Assembly: GCA_944377325.1 (NCBI GenBank)
Contig: CALWEP010000127.1
Span: forward strand, 1-36,572
DNA length: 36,572 nucleotides
Reading direction: 5' to 3'
From: an uncultured Lachnospiraceae bacterium
Lineage (GTDB): Bacteria; Bacillota; Clostridia; Lachnospirales; Lachnospiraceae
Below the pieces are notes generated by a model. It had not been told where the DNA came from and ran no database searches. It saw only the letters and a program-made list of their open reading frames with translations. The position numbers and the translations under genes were made by a program. Within the stretch, counting starts at the first letter, position 1, and every line of letters begins with the position of its first letter. Below are positions 1 to 7,557 of the stretch, in pieces.

Positions 1-510
1 GATATGGTGGCGCCCTCCGATATGATGGACGGCCGGGTGGGAGCGATCCGCCAGATTCTGGACAGAAACGGCTATGCCACCGTGCCCATCATGTCTTATG
101 CGGCCAAATATGCCTCCGGCTTTTACGGTCCTTTCCGGGACGCGGCAGGCTCTGCCCCCGCTTTCGGTGACCGGAAATCTTATCAGATGGATTACCATAA
201 CCGGAGAGAGGCGAGAAAGGAAGTGCTGGCGGACCTGGAAGAGGGAGCCGATATTATTATGATCAAGCCGGCTCTGTCTTATCTGGACATTATCCGGGAA
301 ACCGCCGATCTGGTGGATGTGCCTGTGGCGGCTTACAGCGTCAGCGGAGAATATGCCATGATCAAGGCGGGAGGCCAGCTGGGATATATTGAGGAAGAAA
401 AGCTGATCTGCGAGACGGCAGCCAGCATTTACCGGGCCGGCTGCAGCATTCTGCTCACTTATTTTGCCAAGGAGCTGGCAGGATATATGGATAAGGGCCT
501 GATTGGATAA
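1..510 (+). CDS. hemB: Porphobilinogen synthase (delta-aminolevulinic acid dehydratase), 5'-truncated by the window
   Basis: Condenses two 5-aminolevulinate molecules to porphobilinogen, the second committed step of tetrapyrrole (haem, sirohaem, corrinoid) synthesis in the cytosol. The reading frame is open from base 1, so about the first half of a ~325-residue enzyme is missing. Visible family signatures are the [14 protein letters not shown] segment, the [22 protein letters not shown] block carrying the first active-site lysine, and [11 protein letters not shown] carrying the Schiff-base lysine, followed by [16 protein letters not shown]. The C-terminus is intact and ends just before a strong terminator, so this is the last gene of its (probably haem/cobalamin) operon, which lies outside the window. 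Identification is near certain; which tetrapyrrole the organism makes cannot be told from this fragment. Confidence 0.96.
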   Translation, partial: DMVAPSDMMDGRVGAIRQILDRNGYATVPIMSYAAKYASGFYGPFRDAAGSAPAFGDRKSYQMDYHNRREARKEVLADLEEGADIIMIKPALSYLDIIRETADLVDVPVAAYSVSGEYAMIKAGGQLGYIEEEKLICETAASIYRAGCSILLTYFAKELAGYMDKGLIG

Positions 511-569
511 AAAGAGATGAGCTGCAGGGACCGGCAGTGCGGTTGAACCTGTGATTGATTGCGGAAAGA

Positions 570-616
570 AGTGTTCCTTCAGTCAGAAATGACTGAGGGA
601 GCGCTTTTTTATTTTT
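570..616 (+). terminator. Rho-independent terminator after hemB
   Basis: A 16-bp stem (570-585 with 590-605, including three G-U pairs) closes a GAAA loop and is followed by a T-rich tract to about 616. It separates hemB from the prpF transcription unit. Confidence 0.9.
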
Positions 617-635
617 AAGGAAAACTATTCCTTAA
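615..635. promoter_or_regulatory. Inverted repeat upstream of prpF, probable LysR operator
   Basis: Perfect 8-bp arms TTAAGGAA and TTCCTTAA are separated by 5 bases. The core GGAAAACTATTCC (619-631) matches 11 of 13 positions of GGAACAATATTCC at 4283-4295, which lies over the -35 of the convergent lysR gene. The centre sits about 70-75 bases before the likely prpF transcription start, a usual place for a LysR recognition site. That LysR binds here is an inference. Confidence 0.55.
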
Positions 636-662
636 ATGAATAAAAAATATTTATAACATGAA

Positions 663-692
663 TTGGACGAATACATATTCCGGTGTTATAGT
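663..692 (+). promoter_or_regulatory. Putative sigma-A promoter of prpF-matC
   Basis: A -10 like TATAGT (687-692) lies 18 bases after a weak -35 TTGGAC (663-668). A 10-bp perfect palindrome CGCTATAGCG (719-728) lies in the leader and could be a second protein-binding site. The weak -35 fits a promoter that needs an activator. Confidence 0.4.
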
Positions 693-785
693 AAAGGTAC
701 AGAAGAGATTTACAAAAACGCTATAGCGAACAGAATACGTTTTGTTGAAATTGTACAGATTTGGAGTCACAGGAGGAAACCGAGT

Positions 786-1925
786 ATGAATAAAAAATAT
801 CACATTCCCTGTCTGGTTATGCGGGGAGGAACCAGCAAAGGAGTATTTTTTCTGGAAAATGACCTTCCGTCTGATCAGGAGGAAAGAGACCGGGTGCTTC
901 TGAAGGTTATGGGCAGTCCGGATCAGAAGCAGCTGAACGGGCTGGGAGGAGCCACTTCCGTCACCAGCAAGGTTGCAATCATCGGCGTATCCCAGAGGGA
1001 GGACGCGGACGTGGACTATACCTTTGCCCAGGTGTCGGTGGATAAGCCGCTGGTGAGCTACAAGGGAAACTGCGGGAACATCTCGGCGGCAGTAGGACCG
1101 TTCGCCGTGGAGCGGGGACTGGTAAAGGCAAGAGAGCCGATTACCTCCGTGAGGATCCACAACGTGAACACGGGAAAGATCATCGAAGCAGAGGTGGAGG
1201 TGGAGAACGGCTGTGTGAAGTATGACGGCGACTATGCCATTGCAGGCGTGCAGGGGACGGCTTCTCCCATAAAGCTGAAGTTTCTTGACCCGGCGGGAAC
1301 GGTTTCCGGACGGCTGCTTCCCACAGGAAATCCGGTGGATGTTCTGGAGGTATCCGGAGTGGGACCGGTGACGGTCTCCATCGTGGACGCGGCCAATCCT
1401 CTGGTGTTCGTAAAGGCGGAGGACGTGGGACTGAAGGGAACGGAGCTGCCGGGAGAACTGAATGCCGATCTGGAAGTTCTGGAACTTCTGGAGAAAATAC
1501 GGGGAACTGCGGCAGTGAAAATGGGGCTCATACAGGATCCGGACCGCTCGGCCTGGGAAACCCCGGGAATCCCTAAAATGACTGTAGTTTCTCCGGCACA
1601 GTCTTATGTGACGGCGGGAGGAAAGAAGGTAGAGGAGGCGGACATTGATCTGACTGTCCGAATGATGTCCATGCAGAAGCCTCATCCTACGCTGGCCATG
1701 ACGGGAGCCATGTGCATCGCCGCAGCGGCGGTTACAGAGGGAACTGTGGTGCGTCAGGTCCTGAAAGAGGATGCTGATCCGCTGAAATTCCGCATCGGCC
1801 ATCCGGACGGAACTGTGGAAGCGGGAGTGGAGTATGAAGAGAACTGCGGAGAGCTGCGGATTCGGGACACTTTCGGATTCCGTACGGCCAATCTGCTTTT
1901 GGAAGGAAATGTGTACTGCTGTTAA
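786..1925 (+). CDS. PrpF-family isomerase (2-methylaconitate / 4-oxalomesaconate / methylitaconate isomerase-like)
   Basis: A cytosolic cofactor-free isomerase of the PrpF (DUF453) family, whose members move a double bond in unsaturated tricarboxylates or methylitaconate. The 380-residue product has the usual family length and signatures: MRGGTSKGVFF near residues 12-22, GGATSVTSKVAII, and the GNCGNISAAVGPFAVE block. The start at 786 is chosen because AGGAGG lies 9 bases upstream; the frame is open further upstream but those residues do not look like PrpF. It is followed after 27 bases by a MatC-type carboxylate permease and faces a LysR gene, so uptake and isomerisation of a dicarboxylate or tricarboxylate is likely. 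No prpB, prpC or prpD neighbour is present, so a 2-methylcitrate role is not supported. The exact substrate cannot be assigned. Confidence 0.88.
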   Translation: MNKKYHIPCLVMRGGTSKGVFFLENDLPSDQEERDRVLLKVMGSPDQKQLNGLGGATSVTSKVAIIGVSQREDADVDYTFAQVSVDKPLVSYKGNCGNISAAVGPFAVERGLVKAREPITSVRIHNVNTGKIIEAEVEVENGCVKYDGDYAIAGVQGTASPIKLKFLDPAGTVSGRLLPTGNPVDVLEVSGVGPVTVSIVDAANPLVFVKAEDVGLKGTELPGELNADLEVLELLEKIRGTAAVKMGLIQDPDRSAWETPGIPKMTVVSPAQSYVTAGGKKVEEADIDLTVRMMSMQKPHPTLAMTGAMCIAAAAVTEGTVVRQVLKEDADPLKFRIGHPDGTVEAGVEYEENCGELRIRDTFGFRTANLLLEGNVYCC

Positions 1926-1952
1926 GCATAGCGGAAAGAAGAGGGGAAAAGA

Positions 1953-3218
1953 ATGAATATGGCTTTAATATCTCTGATTGTCCTGGCCGTTGTAGTGGCC
2001 ATCGGTTTTATCAAAAAAGTAAATTTGGGATTTCTGTCCATCGGAGCAGCGTATGTGCTTGGAATGGCCGGAGGAATGAAAACGAGCGAGATTATCGCAG
2101 GCTTTAACAGCTCTATGTTTGTGACCCTGGTGGGCGTTACCTTCCTGTTCGGCCTGGCGTCCGTAAACGGAACGCTGGATCTGATTTCCAAAAAGGTAAT
2201 TGCTCTGGTGGGAAAAAATACATTTCTGATTCCCATCCTGATGTTCCTGCTGTCCGCCTTTATTTCGGCCATCGGTCCGGGACATATTGCGACAGGTATT
2301 CTCATGACTACCTTCGCCATCTATCTGGCTCTGGAAATGGATATCAATCCTTTTGCCACCGCGCTGTATGCCAAGCTGGGAGCCAACGCAGGCTGTGCAT
2401 CCGTCCTGTCCATGACGGGAGTTCTGGCAAAAAGCCTGTCGGAGCCGCTGGGCTATTCCGGCTTCGGACTCCATCTGTTTCTGTCCACCCTGCTTTCCGG
2501 CTTTGTATTTACCATGATCATCTACGTTGCCTACAAAGGATATCGGGTAAAGGCAGATAATCCCATGAAATGGTCGGAGATTCCAAAATTCAACGGAAAG
2601 CAGCTGATGACGGTGGCTGCCATAGCGACCATGGTGATCTGCTGCATCGGCTTTAAGCTGGACGTAGGCCTCTTTGCCTTTGCCATGGCCAGCGTGCTGA
2701 TCCTTTTAGGCTGTGTGGATGAGAAAAAGGCGATTAAGGGAATTCCCTGGGGTACCTTGATCCTGATCGTAGGCGTGGGACTTCTGGTTAACGTGATTTC
2801 CGAACTGGGCGGTATTTCTCTGATTTCCGATTTCCTGATCTCCTTTATGAGCGAGCGCACGGCAGCTCCCATTATGGCAGCCACCTCCGGCGTGCTGTCC
2901 TGGGTCAGCTCCACCACAGGCGTGGTTATGCCCACCCTTTATCCCATTGCCGCCGAGATCGTGGATACCTTTGGTTCCGGAGTAAATTATGTGGAACTGA
3001 TCTCCGCCATTACCGCCACGTCTTTTGCAGCTGCCATCAGCCCCCTGTCTACGGGAGGAGCCATCATTATGTCCTCCTACAGTGCGGCTAAGGAGCTGAG
3101 CACCACCGAGCAGAACCGCTTATTCCGAACTCTGTTTCTTCTTTCTGCGGTGAACATCGGAGTAAACGTACTGATGGCTTTCCTGGGAGTGTTCCATTTA
3201 GGAGGATTGTTCCTCTGA
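1953..3218 (+). CDS. MatC-like dicarboxylate permease (ArsB/NhaD/SLC13-type ion transporter fold)
   Basis: A polytopic inner-membrane transporter of 421 residues with about ten to twelve hydrophobic helices. The N-terminal half resembles the MatC N-terminal family (malonate/dicarboxylate carriers), with helices flanking FGLASVNGTLDLISKK and AFISAIGPGHIATGIL; the C-terminal half repeats the pattern (LILIVGVGLLVNVISELGG, then SSTTGVVMPTLYPIA). GPGHIA and STTGVVMPT look like the paired substrate-loop motifs of the ion transporter superfamily. An AG-rich ribosome binding site (about 1937-1947) precedes ATG 1953. Co-transcription with the PrpF-like isomerase suggests its substrate is the acid handled by that enzyme. 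Substrate and coupling ion are not known from sequence. Confidence 0.82.
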   Translation: MNMALISLIVLAVVVAIGFIKKVNLGFLSIGAAYVLGMAGGMKTSEIIAGFNSSMFVTLVGVTFLFGLASVNGTLDLISKKVIALVGKNTFLIPILMFLLSAFISAIGPGHIATGILMTTFAIYLALEMDINPFATALYAKLGANAGCASVLSMTGVLAKSLSEPLGYSGFGLHLFLSTLLSGFVFTMIIYVAYKGYRVKADNPMKWSEIPKFNGKQLMTVAAIATMVICCIGFKLDVGLFAFAMASVLILLGCVDEKKAIKGIPWGTLILIVGVGLLVNVISELGGISLISDFLISFMSERTAAPIMAATSGVLSWVSSTTGVVMPTLYPIAAEIVDTFGSGVNYVELISAITATSFAAAISPLSTGGAIIMSSYSAAKELSTTEQNRLFRTLFLLSAVNIGVNVLMAFLGVFHLGGLFL

Positions 3219-3249
3219 ACTGAGTGATGACCGGGCGCGTACGCGCCGC

Positions 3250-3283
3250 AGGGGCATGGCCTTTCGGCTGTGCCCCTTTTTAT
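3250..3283 (+). terminator. Rho-independent terminator after matC-like gene
   Basis: A 12-bp stem (3250-3261 with 3266-3277) with a TTTC loop is followed by a short T run. Just upstream, 3234-3247 is a perfect 14-bp palindrome GGCGCGTACGCGCC. The site lies in the short gap between two convergent genes. Confidence 0.85.
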
Positions 3284-3309
3284 TATGGTACGCAGGCTGC
3301 GGGAGAAAT

Positions 3310-4218
3310 TCAGGTAAAGTATTTGACGATTTTGATGTATTCCTTGGCATGATAGGGAAGATAGGAGTTTTTCCGAAAGGCGGCCACAAAGTCCACGGTG
3401 GTGGATCCTTCGCCGATGGAAAAGCACAGAGGAGGGGTTTCAAACTGAACGTGCTTCAAGTGGGTTTCGCTGACAAAACAGGCTCCGTATCCTTTGGAGG
3501 CCAGCGTAAGGGCGGCCTGAATGTTCCTGGTTTGGAAAAAAATATGGGGACGGATGCCGTAGTGAGTGAACAGGCTGTCCACAATCTGGCGTGTCCGCTG
3601 GGATTTTGTGAACAGGATGAATTTCTCGTCCTTCAGCAGATCCAAAGGAAGCCAGGGGTATTTGCAGCCTTCCCGCAGGACGGCCTTTTCTTCCAAAGGA
3701 TGGCCGGCAGGCAGAATCAGAAGGATTTCTTCATGACTGATGATTTCATAGTCAATGCTGCTGCTCCTCACGGGAAGATTGAAGAAGGCCAGGTCGGTTT
3801 CACCCTTCAGCAGCATATCCTCCAGCAGGTCGGAGTCGGCTTCCACAATGTCCAGGCGGACCTGCGGGTAGAGACTGTAAAACGCCGGAATGGTGCAGGG
3901 GAGCATATAGGTGCCTCTCATGACGGGAAATGCCACCTTCAGAATGCCGATGTTGGACCGGACAATGTCGCTGAGCTCCTGATCCAGCTCTTTTTTCAGC
4001 AGCAGAATCTGCTCCGCCTTGCGGATATAAACCTCCCCTGCGTAGGTGAGCAGGAATTTATTGCCCAGCCGGCGGAACAGCTTCTGTCCCAGGCTGCTTT
4101 CCAGGTTCTGGATGAACTTGGTCAGCGTAGGCTGGCCGATATACAGGGAATTGGCTGCTTTCGTTATATTCTGGTATTTGGCTACGGCAATCACGTACTG
4201 CAGTTCTCTGAAATCCAT
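3310..4218 (-). CDS. LysR-family transcriptional regulator
   Basis: A 302-residue DNA-binding regulator, the only minus-strand gene of the window. The N-terminal winged HTH (about residues 1-60) has the classic pattern MDFRELQYVIAVAKYQNITK, AANSLYIGQPTLTKFIQNLE, then a linker helix; residues about 90-302 form the periplasmic-binding-protein-like effector domain. A GGGAGGA site lies about 6 bases before the start. It is convergent with the PrpF/MatC pair, not divergent as is usual. However a GGAA-N5-TTCC dyad over its own -35 (4283-4295) recurs upstream of prpF (619-631), so control of that pair plus autorepression is a supported inference. The effector is probably a carboxylate, by context only. 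Confidence 0.92.
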   Translation of the reverse strand: MDFRELQYVIAVAKYQNITKAANSLYIGQPTLTKFIQNLESSLGQKLFRRLGNKFLLTYAGEVYIRKAEQILLLKKELDQELSDIVRSNIGILKVAFPVMRGTYMLPCTIPAFYSLYPQVRLDIVEADSDLLEDMLLKGETDLAFFNLPVRSSSIDYEIISHEEILLILPAGHPLEEKAVLREGCKYPWLPLDLLKDEKFILFTKSQRTRQIVDSLFTHYGIRPHIFFQTRNIQAALTLASKGYGACFVSETHLKHVQFETPPLCFSIGEGSTTVDFVAAFRKNSYLPYHAKEYIKIVKYFT

Positions 4219-4260
4219 AGGCGTCCTCCCTCGTTTCTGCCTTTCCGGGCTGTTAGGGCA

Positions 4261-4295
4261 ATTATAGCAGAAAACCTTCCGCGGAACAATATTCC
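4261..4295 (-). promoter_or_regulatory. lysR promoter with overlapping dyad operator
   Basis: Read on the minus strand, TTGTTC (4289-4284) and TATAAT (4266-4261) are separated by exactly 17 bases and point at the LysR gene. The dyad GGAACAATATTCC (4283-4295) covers the -35, the expected position for autorepression. The same 13-bp pattern occurs upstream of prpF. Confidence 0.6.
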
Positions 4296-4362
4296 TCTTC
4301 CGGCGCGCGGAAATCAGAAGAAAAAAGTTTGCAAATATTTTTTATTTTACAAAAATAATTCG

Positions 4363-4368
4363 TATAAT
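4363..4368 (+). promoter_or_regulatory. Possible -10 element for the 4462-13897 operon
   Basis: TATAAT stands at 4363-4368 in a very AT-rich stretch (about 4320-4430), but no good -35 is found at 16-18 bases. Start of transcription for the operon must lie between the lysR promoter and 4462; the exact place is uncertain. A second AT-rich candidate is TATATT at about 4415. Confidence 0.3.
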
Positions 4369-4461
4369 TCCCAAGATTCATAGGAGTTATCTGGTATTAG
4401 CAAAGAATATATGTTATATTTTGTACAAATATCCATCTGGGAGAAAAGGGAGGTATGGCAG

Positions 4462-5046
4462 ATGAACAGCGATCTGGATTATCAGATACTGCTGCATTTC
4501 AGCCGTTCTCTGGAGGAGGAACGGCTTCTTGAGATGGAGGAGGTACTGGCAGACAGTCTGGATGAATATATGCGTTTCCGGGAGATCCGGGAAGTGGGAA
4601 AAGAGGAAAAAGGCAGGAAATCGCTGGATAAGGAATGGGTGAAAAAGTCCTGGAGGCAGTATGCCAGGATCAGCGGAAACCGTTTTGACAGTCTCACGGA
4701 AAAATACTTCAGACGGTATCATACATATATGAAGGATAAGGGGAAAAAAGGAACGGTCACCGAGCTGAACTCTTACCTCAGCGGTCACAACAAATGGTAC
4801 CGTATGCTGAAGCAGCACGGGATCGGCCCGCAGTACGGAAGGGATATGAGGAGACTGTGCATTCTTTTCCGTCTCAGCTATGGGGAAGCGACAGAGTTTC
4901 TCTGGTCGGCAGGTCATCCTCTGGACAGTGACAGCCGGTCCGACTATGTGATCGCGGAATGTCTGGTGAATAAAATTTACGAAACGGAACAGGTAGATCG
5001 GTGTCTGGCGGAGGTGAATGAGCCGCCCCTGTTTGGAGACAGGTAG
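4462..5046 (+). CDS. Small helical protein with a conserved HTH-like C-terminal domain; first gene of the chaperone/AAA+ locus
   Basis: The 194-residue product has no signal peptide or membrane helix. Residues 1-95 are charged and helical. Residues about 100-194 (from ELNSYLSGHNKWYRML to EPPLFGDR) follow a pattern I remember from the C-terminal domain of many Firmicute macro-domain and other conflict-associated proteins: a helix-turn-helix-like segment, then LALALELNLDE...LLSRAGYALS-type helix, a YFIENGIYDI-like helix and a terminal QPLLG. Here these read RRLCILFRLSYGEATEFLWS, AGHPLDSDSRSD, ECLVNKIYETEQV and EPPLFG. The start at 4462 has GGGAGG 8 bases upstream; upstream in-frame codons lack such a site. 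A regulator or adaptor role is inferred. The domain comparison is from memory and should be checked by profile search. Confidence 0.72.
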   Translation: MNSDLDYQILLHFSRSLEEERLLEMEEVLADSLDEYMRFREIREVGKEEKGRKSLDKEWVKKSWRQYARISGNRFDSLTEKYFRRYHTYMKDKGKKGTVTELNSYLSGHNKWYRMLKQHGIGPQYGRDMRRLCILFRLSYGEATEFLWSAGHPLDSDSRSDYVIAECLVNKIYETEQVDRCLAEVNEPPLFGDR

Positions 5047-5065
5047 GAGAGAAAGGCGGGACAGA

Positions 5066-6556
5066 ATGGGAATTAAGATCAAGGGAATCGCGATCAGCAG
5101 CCTGGAGGCATTTCGGCAATACTTTGATTTTTCTGAGTTGTATGATCAGCTGGAAAAGGACAGCTTTCCTTATGAGAATTTTGTGAAAGAGGTCAGCCCT
5201 GCGTATGTACGGCTGATGCTTTTCGGGCTCCGACAGCCAGACGGAAAGGAGAAAGGGATCAGTCCGGTTCCTCTTCTGAAGAATCCGGAAAAATGTGCAT
5301 CGGGGTTTTACTCTCTCTATTTTGAAAGGGAGGAAGGGGGATCGGGAATCCGGGTGAGGATTTCCGCTCTTACCGAGTATATCGGCGGTTTATATCGCCA
5401 TGCGGTATTGGATGAGCAGGGAAAGAAGATTTATATTGGATGCCCGAAACCGGAGGAATTTGAGCAAAGTACGGAAAGACTGCTGAACAAAATTACGGAC
5501 GGAGGGAAAAAACGATTTTCTCCCGACGGAGCGGCAGCGCTGTTTCTCTGCCTTCACCTTCATATTCAGGCAGGCATTCTCCCGGAGCAGTCTTATGACA
5601 GCCTTCAGAAGGTGCTGGAGAGAAACCGCCCTGTGGATGTGAGGACGGAGAATCCCATCATAATCCGTGATGGAGAGCAGTTCATGCTGGGAGAATGGCG
5701 CCTGCCTGACGAAGGGGACGAAGGAAGAATGCAGATTGTTCAGATTGTCAACAGGCAGGAGCGGGCTGTTACGGTTTCGATAGGAGATTCCGTTCTCCGC
5801 CGAAGGCTGAACGGCGGTGAGGCTCTGTATGCCATTCGGCAGTCCGGGCATTTTCTGTATTTTCTTCCCAGATTTTCCGTTCTGGGGGATACGGTACTGC
5901 TTTTGGAAAATGGAAAGCTGTGTGCAGCCTGCGGGCCGGAAACCAGGTATCTGAATATAGAGGAGTCCTGTCCCGCCTGCTGGGCTCACAGCAATGTGTA
6001 CGGAACGCTGGTGATTAATAAGGACGGAAAGCTGAATGAGACCTGCGCCTGGCCGGAGAAGATTCCGGACCGGCCCGCGGTATCCGTATCCGCCTGGGGA
6101 GAAGATTACTGCCTTCTTTTGGAGGACGGACATATTGCCAGTCCCATAAGGAAAAAAGGATGGGAGCAGGAGAAGTTCTTTTTGGCGGGAGTGGGACAGA
6201 ATGGGGGAGCAGCAGTGGGGGAAAAGGGAACCCCGGTTCTGGCAGACGGAACAAAACTGACGTGGGAAAATACGGTTTCGGCCTCTGTCATGGAAAAACG
6301 GTATATCTGCATGAATAAGGACGGAGAGATACTGACCGACAGCGGCCTGTCCGTACAGGGACCGGTTTATGCCGCTGCCGTCTGCCCTCTGGGATATGTT
6401 CTGGCGGGGGAAACGGGAATGGAGCTGTACAATTTCCGGAATGAACGAATCCGTAAGTGGGATGATGCTGTCACGACGGAAATTGCCGTATCAGACCGGC
6501 TGATCGCTTACTATGACAGTGTCAGCGGGCTGATTCGCCAGACCGGTCTCACATGA
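5066..6556 (+). CDS. Hypothetical protein with degenerate RCC1-like beta-propeller repeats
   Basis: A 496-residue soluble protein without signal peptide. Residues 1 to about 190 are mixed alpha/beta and not recognised. From about residue 260 to the end there are short repeats of beta strands ending in D/NG turns: DTVLLLENGKL, GTLVINKDGKL, DYCLLLEDGHI, KGTPVLADGTKL, RYICMNKDGEILTDSG, YVLAGETGMELYN. This resembles degenerate RCC1/regulator-of-chromosome-condensation type blades, which usually make protein-protein contacts. The start (ATG 5066, GGCGGG 6 bases upstream) follows the previous gene by 19 bases. A scaffold or target-recognition part of the locus is a reasonable inference; no enzymatic motif is visible. 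Confidence 0.65.
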   Translation: MGIKIKGIAISSLEAFRQYFDFSELYDQLEKDSFPYENFVKEVSPAYVRLMLFGLRQPDGKEKGISPVPLLKNPEKCASGFYSLYFEREEGGSGIRVRISALTEYIGGLYRHAVLDEQGKKIYIGCPKPEEFEQSTERLLNKITDGGKKRFSPDGAAALFLCLHLHIQAGILPEQSYDSLQKVLERNRPVDVRTENPIIIRDGEQFMLGEWRLPDEGDEGRMQIVQIVNRQERAVTVSIGDSVLRRRLNGGEALYAIRQSGHFLYFLPRFSVLGDTVLLLENGKLCAACGPETRYLNIEESCPACWAHSNVYGTLVINKDGKLNETCAWPEKIPDRPAVSVSAWGEDYCLLLEDGHIASPIRKKGWEQEKFFLAGVGQNGGAAVGEKGTPVLADGTKLTWENTVSASVMEKRYICMNKDGEILTDSGLSVQGPVYAAAVCPLGYVLAGETGMELYNFRNERIRKWDDAVTTEIAVSDRLIAYYDSVSGLIRQTGLT

Positions 6557-6579
6557 CGGAAAGGGAAGGAGAATGGACT

Positions 6580-7557
6580 GTGTCAGGAAATGAAATGATA
6601 AATTCCCTTGCGGCCGATAGAATAAATACAGAGATCGGAAAAGAGAGAGGAGAGAAAAAAGGTATGGGCGTTGTGATCATTCGCTTTTTTGCGGCAGCGC
6701 TGTTCATATTGGGCGTTTTTGCGGTGTTTGCGGTTCTGCGGAGAAAAGACGGAGAGCCGGGCCGGAAGGAGGAAAAGGCCGGGGAACACGGACGGGAGAG
6801 AGGACGCCGGGACAGCGGAAAAATCATACAGGAACGGCAGGAAGAGAATCGGCAGCGGGAAAAGGACGGGCAGCGGGAGAAAGAAAGGCTGACGGAGGAA
6901 TACTGCCGGCTGATTGAAAAGATCGAGGAAAAAAAGGGGGAGGAGCAGTACAGGGACATATTCCTGCGTTACGGAAGCGTATATCAGAATCTGCTGGGGC
7001 TGACACGGCGGATGAGACAAGGGGATATATCCCGGGAGGAATTTCTCAATGAGACAGGAATCGTTTTCGAAAATTCCAGAATCACAGGGCAGCTGTCAGA
7101 GAACGGTTTTTCTGTCCGGAAAGAACAGGAGACCGTTGATCTGGAGGAGTACAGACGGCTCTGCCTTTCCAAGGATACGGAAACGCTGTCGGCAGCGGTG
7201 GAGCAGCAGCGCAGGATGCTGGCCCATTACAGCGGATTTATGAATTTTAAAGAACTGATCAGAACTACCGGTCCGGCTCTGTATGAGGTCAGCCGCAGAC
7301 AGAAAGAGGGAGCTGCCGAAGGATGTGCGGAGCGAATTGCGTTCATCCGGGAGGAGCTGAAAAAGAACGGATGCTTTCCTATTTTTGCGGATGATTCCAG
7401 GGTGGCGGCTGAGGAAGGACTCAGAGTCTGTTTCCTGGATGATTCTCCGGAAGCGACGGAGCTGCCGGGGCTGTTTGCAAGGGGAAGGAGCGGAAAATAT
7501 GAGCTGATCGGAACCTGCTGCGGAACACGGAGGAAGCATGATGAACAGAACGGGTAA
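6580..7557 (+). CDS. Single-pass membrane protein with coiled coil, unknown function
   Basis: About 325 residues. A short charged N-tail precedes one hydrophobic helix (about residues 31-53, GVVIIRFFAAALFILGVFAV), then a strongly charged Lys/Glu/Arg coiled-coil stretch (about 60-120) and a mixed C-terminal part ending near FPIFADDSRVAAEEGLRVCF. I chose GTG 6580 because AAGGAG lies 8 bases upstream; an in-frame ATG at 6553 overlaps the previous stop (ATGA) but has no ribosome binding site, so translational coupling from 6553 remains possible. It overlaps the next gene by 20 bases, a sign of tight coupling. It could anchor the coiled-coil and ATPase partners to the membrane. No family recognised. 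Confidence 0.6.
   Translation: MSGNEMINSLAADRINTEIGKERGEKKGMGVVIIRFFAAALFILGVFAVFAVLRRKDGEPGRKEEKAGEHGRERGRRDSGKIIQERQEENRQREKDGQREKERLTEEYCRLIEKIEEKKGEEQYRDIFLRYGSVYQNLLGLTRRMRQGDISREEFLNETGIVFENSRITGQLSENGFSVRKEQETVDLEEYRRLCLSKDTETLSAAVEQQRRMLAHYSGFMNFKELIRTTGPALYEVSRRQKEGAAEGCAERIAFIREELKKNGCFPIFADDSRVAAEEGLRVCFLDDSPEATELPGLFARGRSGKYELIGTCCGTRRKHDEQNG

Noticed and set aside
651..1802. Long minus-strand open frame opposite prpF
   Set aside because: Antisense shadow rich in His/Arg/Ser; the + strand gene has strong family motifs and a good ribosome binding site.
3256..4383. Long open frame on the + strand opposite the lysR gene
   Set aside because: It lies antisense to a clear LysR gene, has low-complexity shadow composition and no ribosome binding site or recognisable domain.
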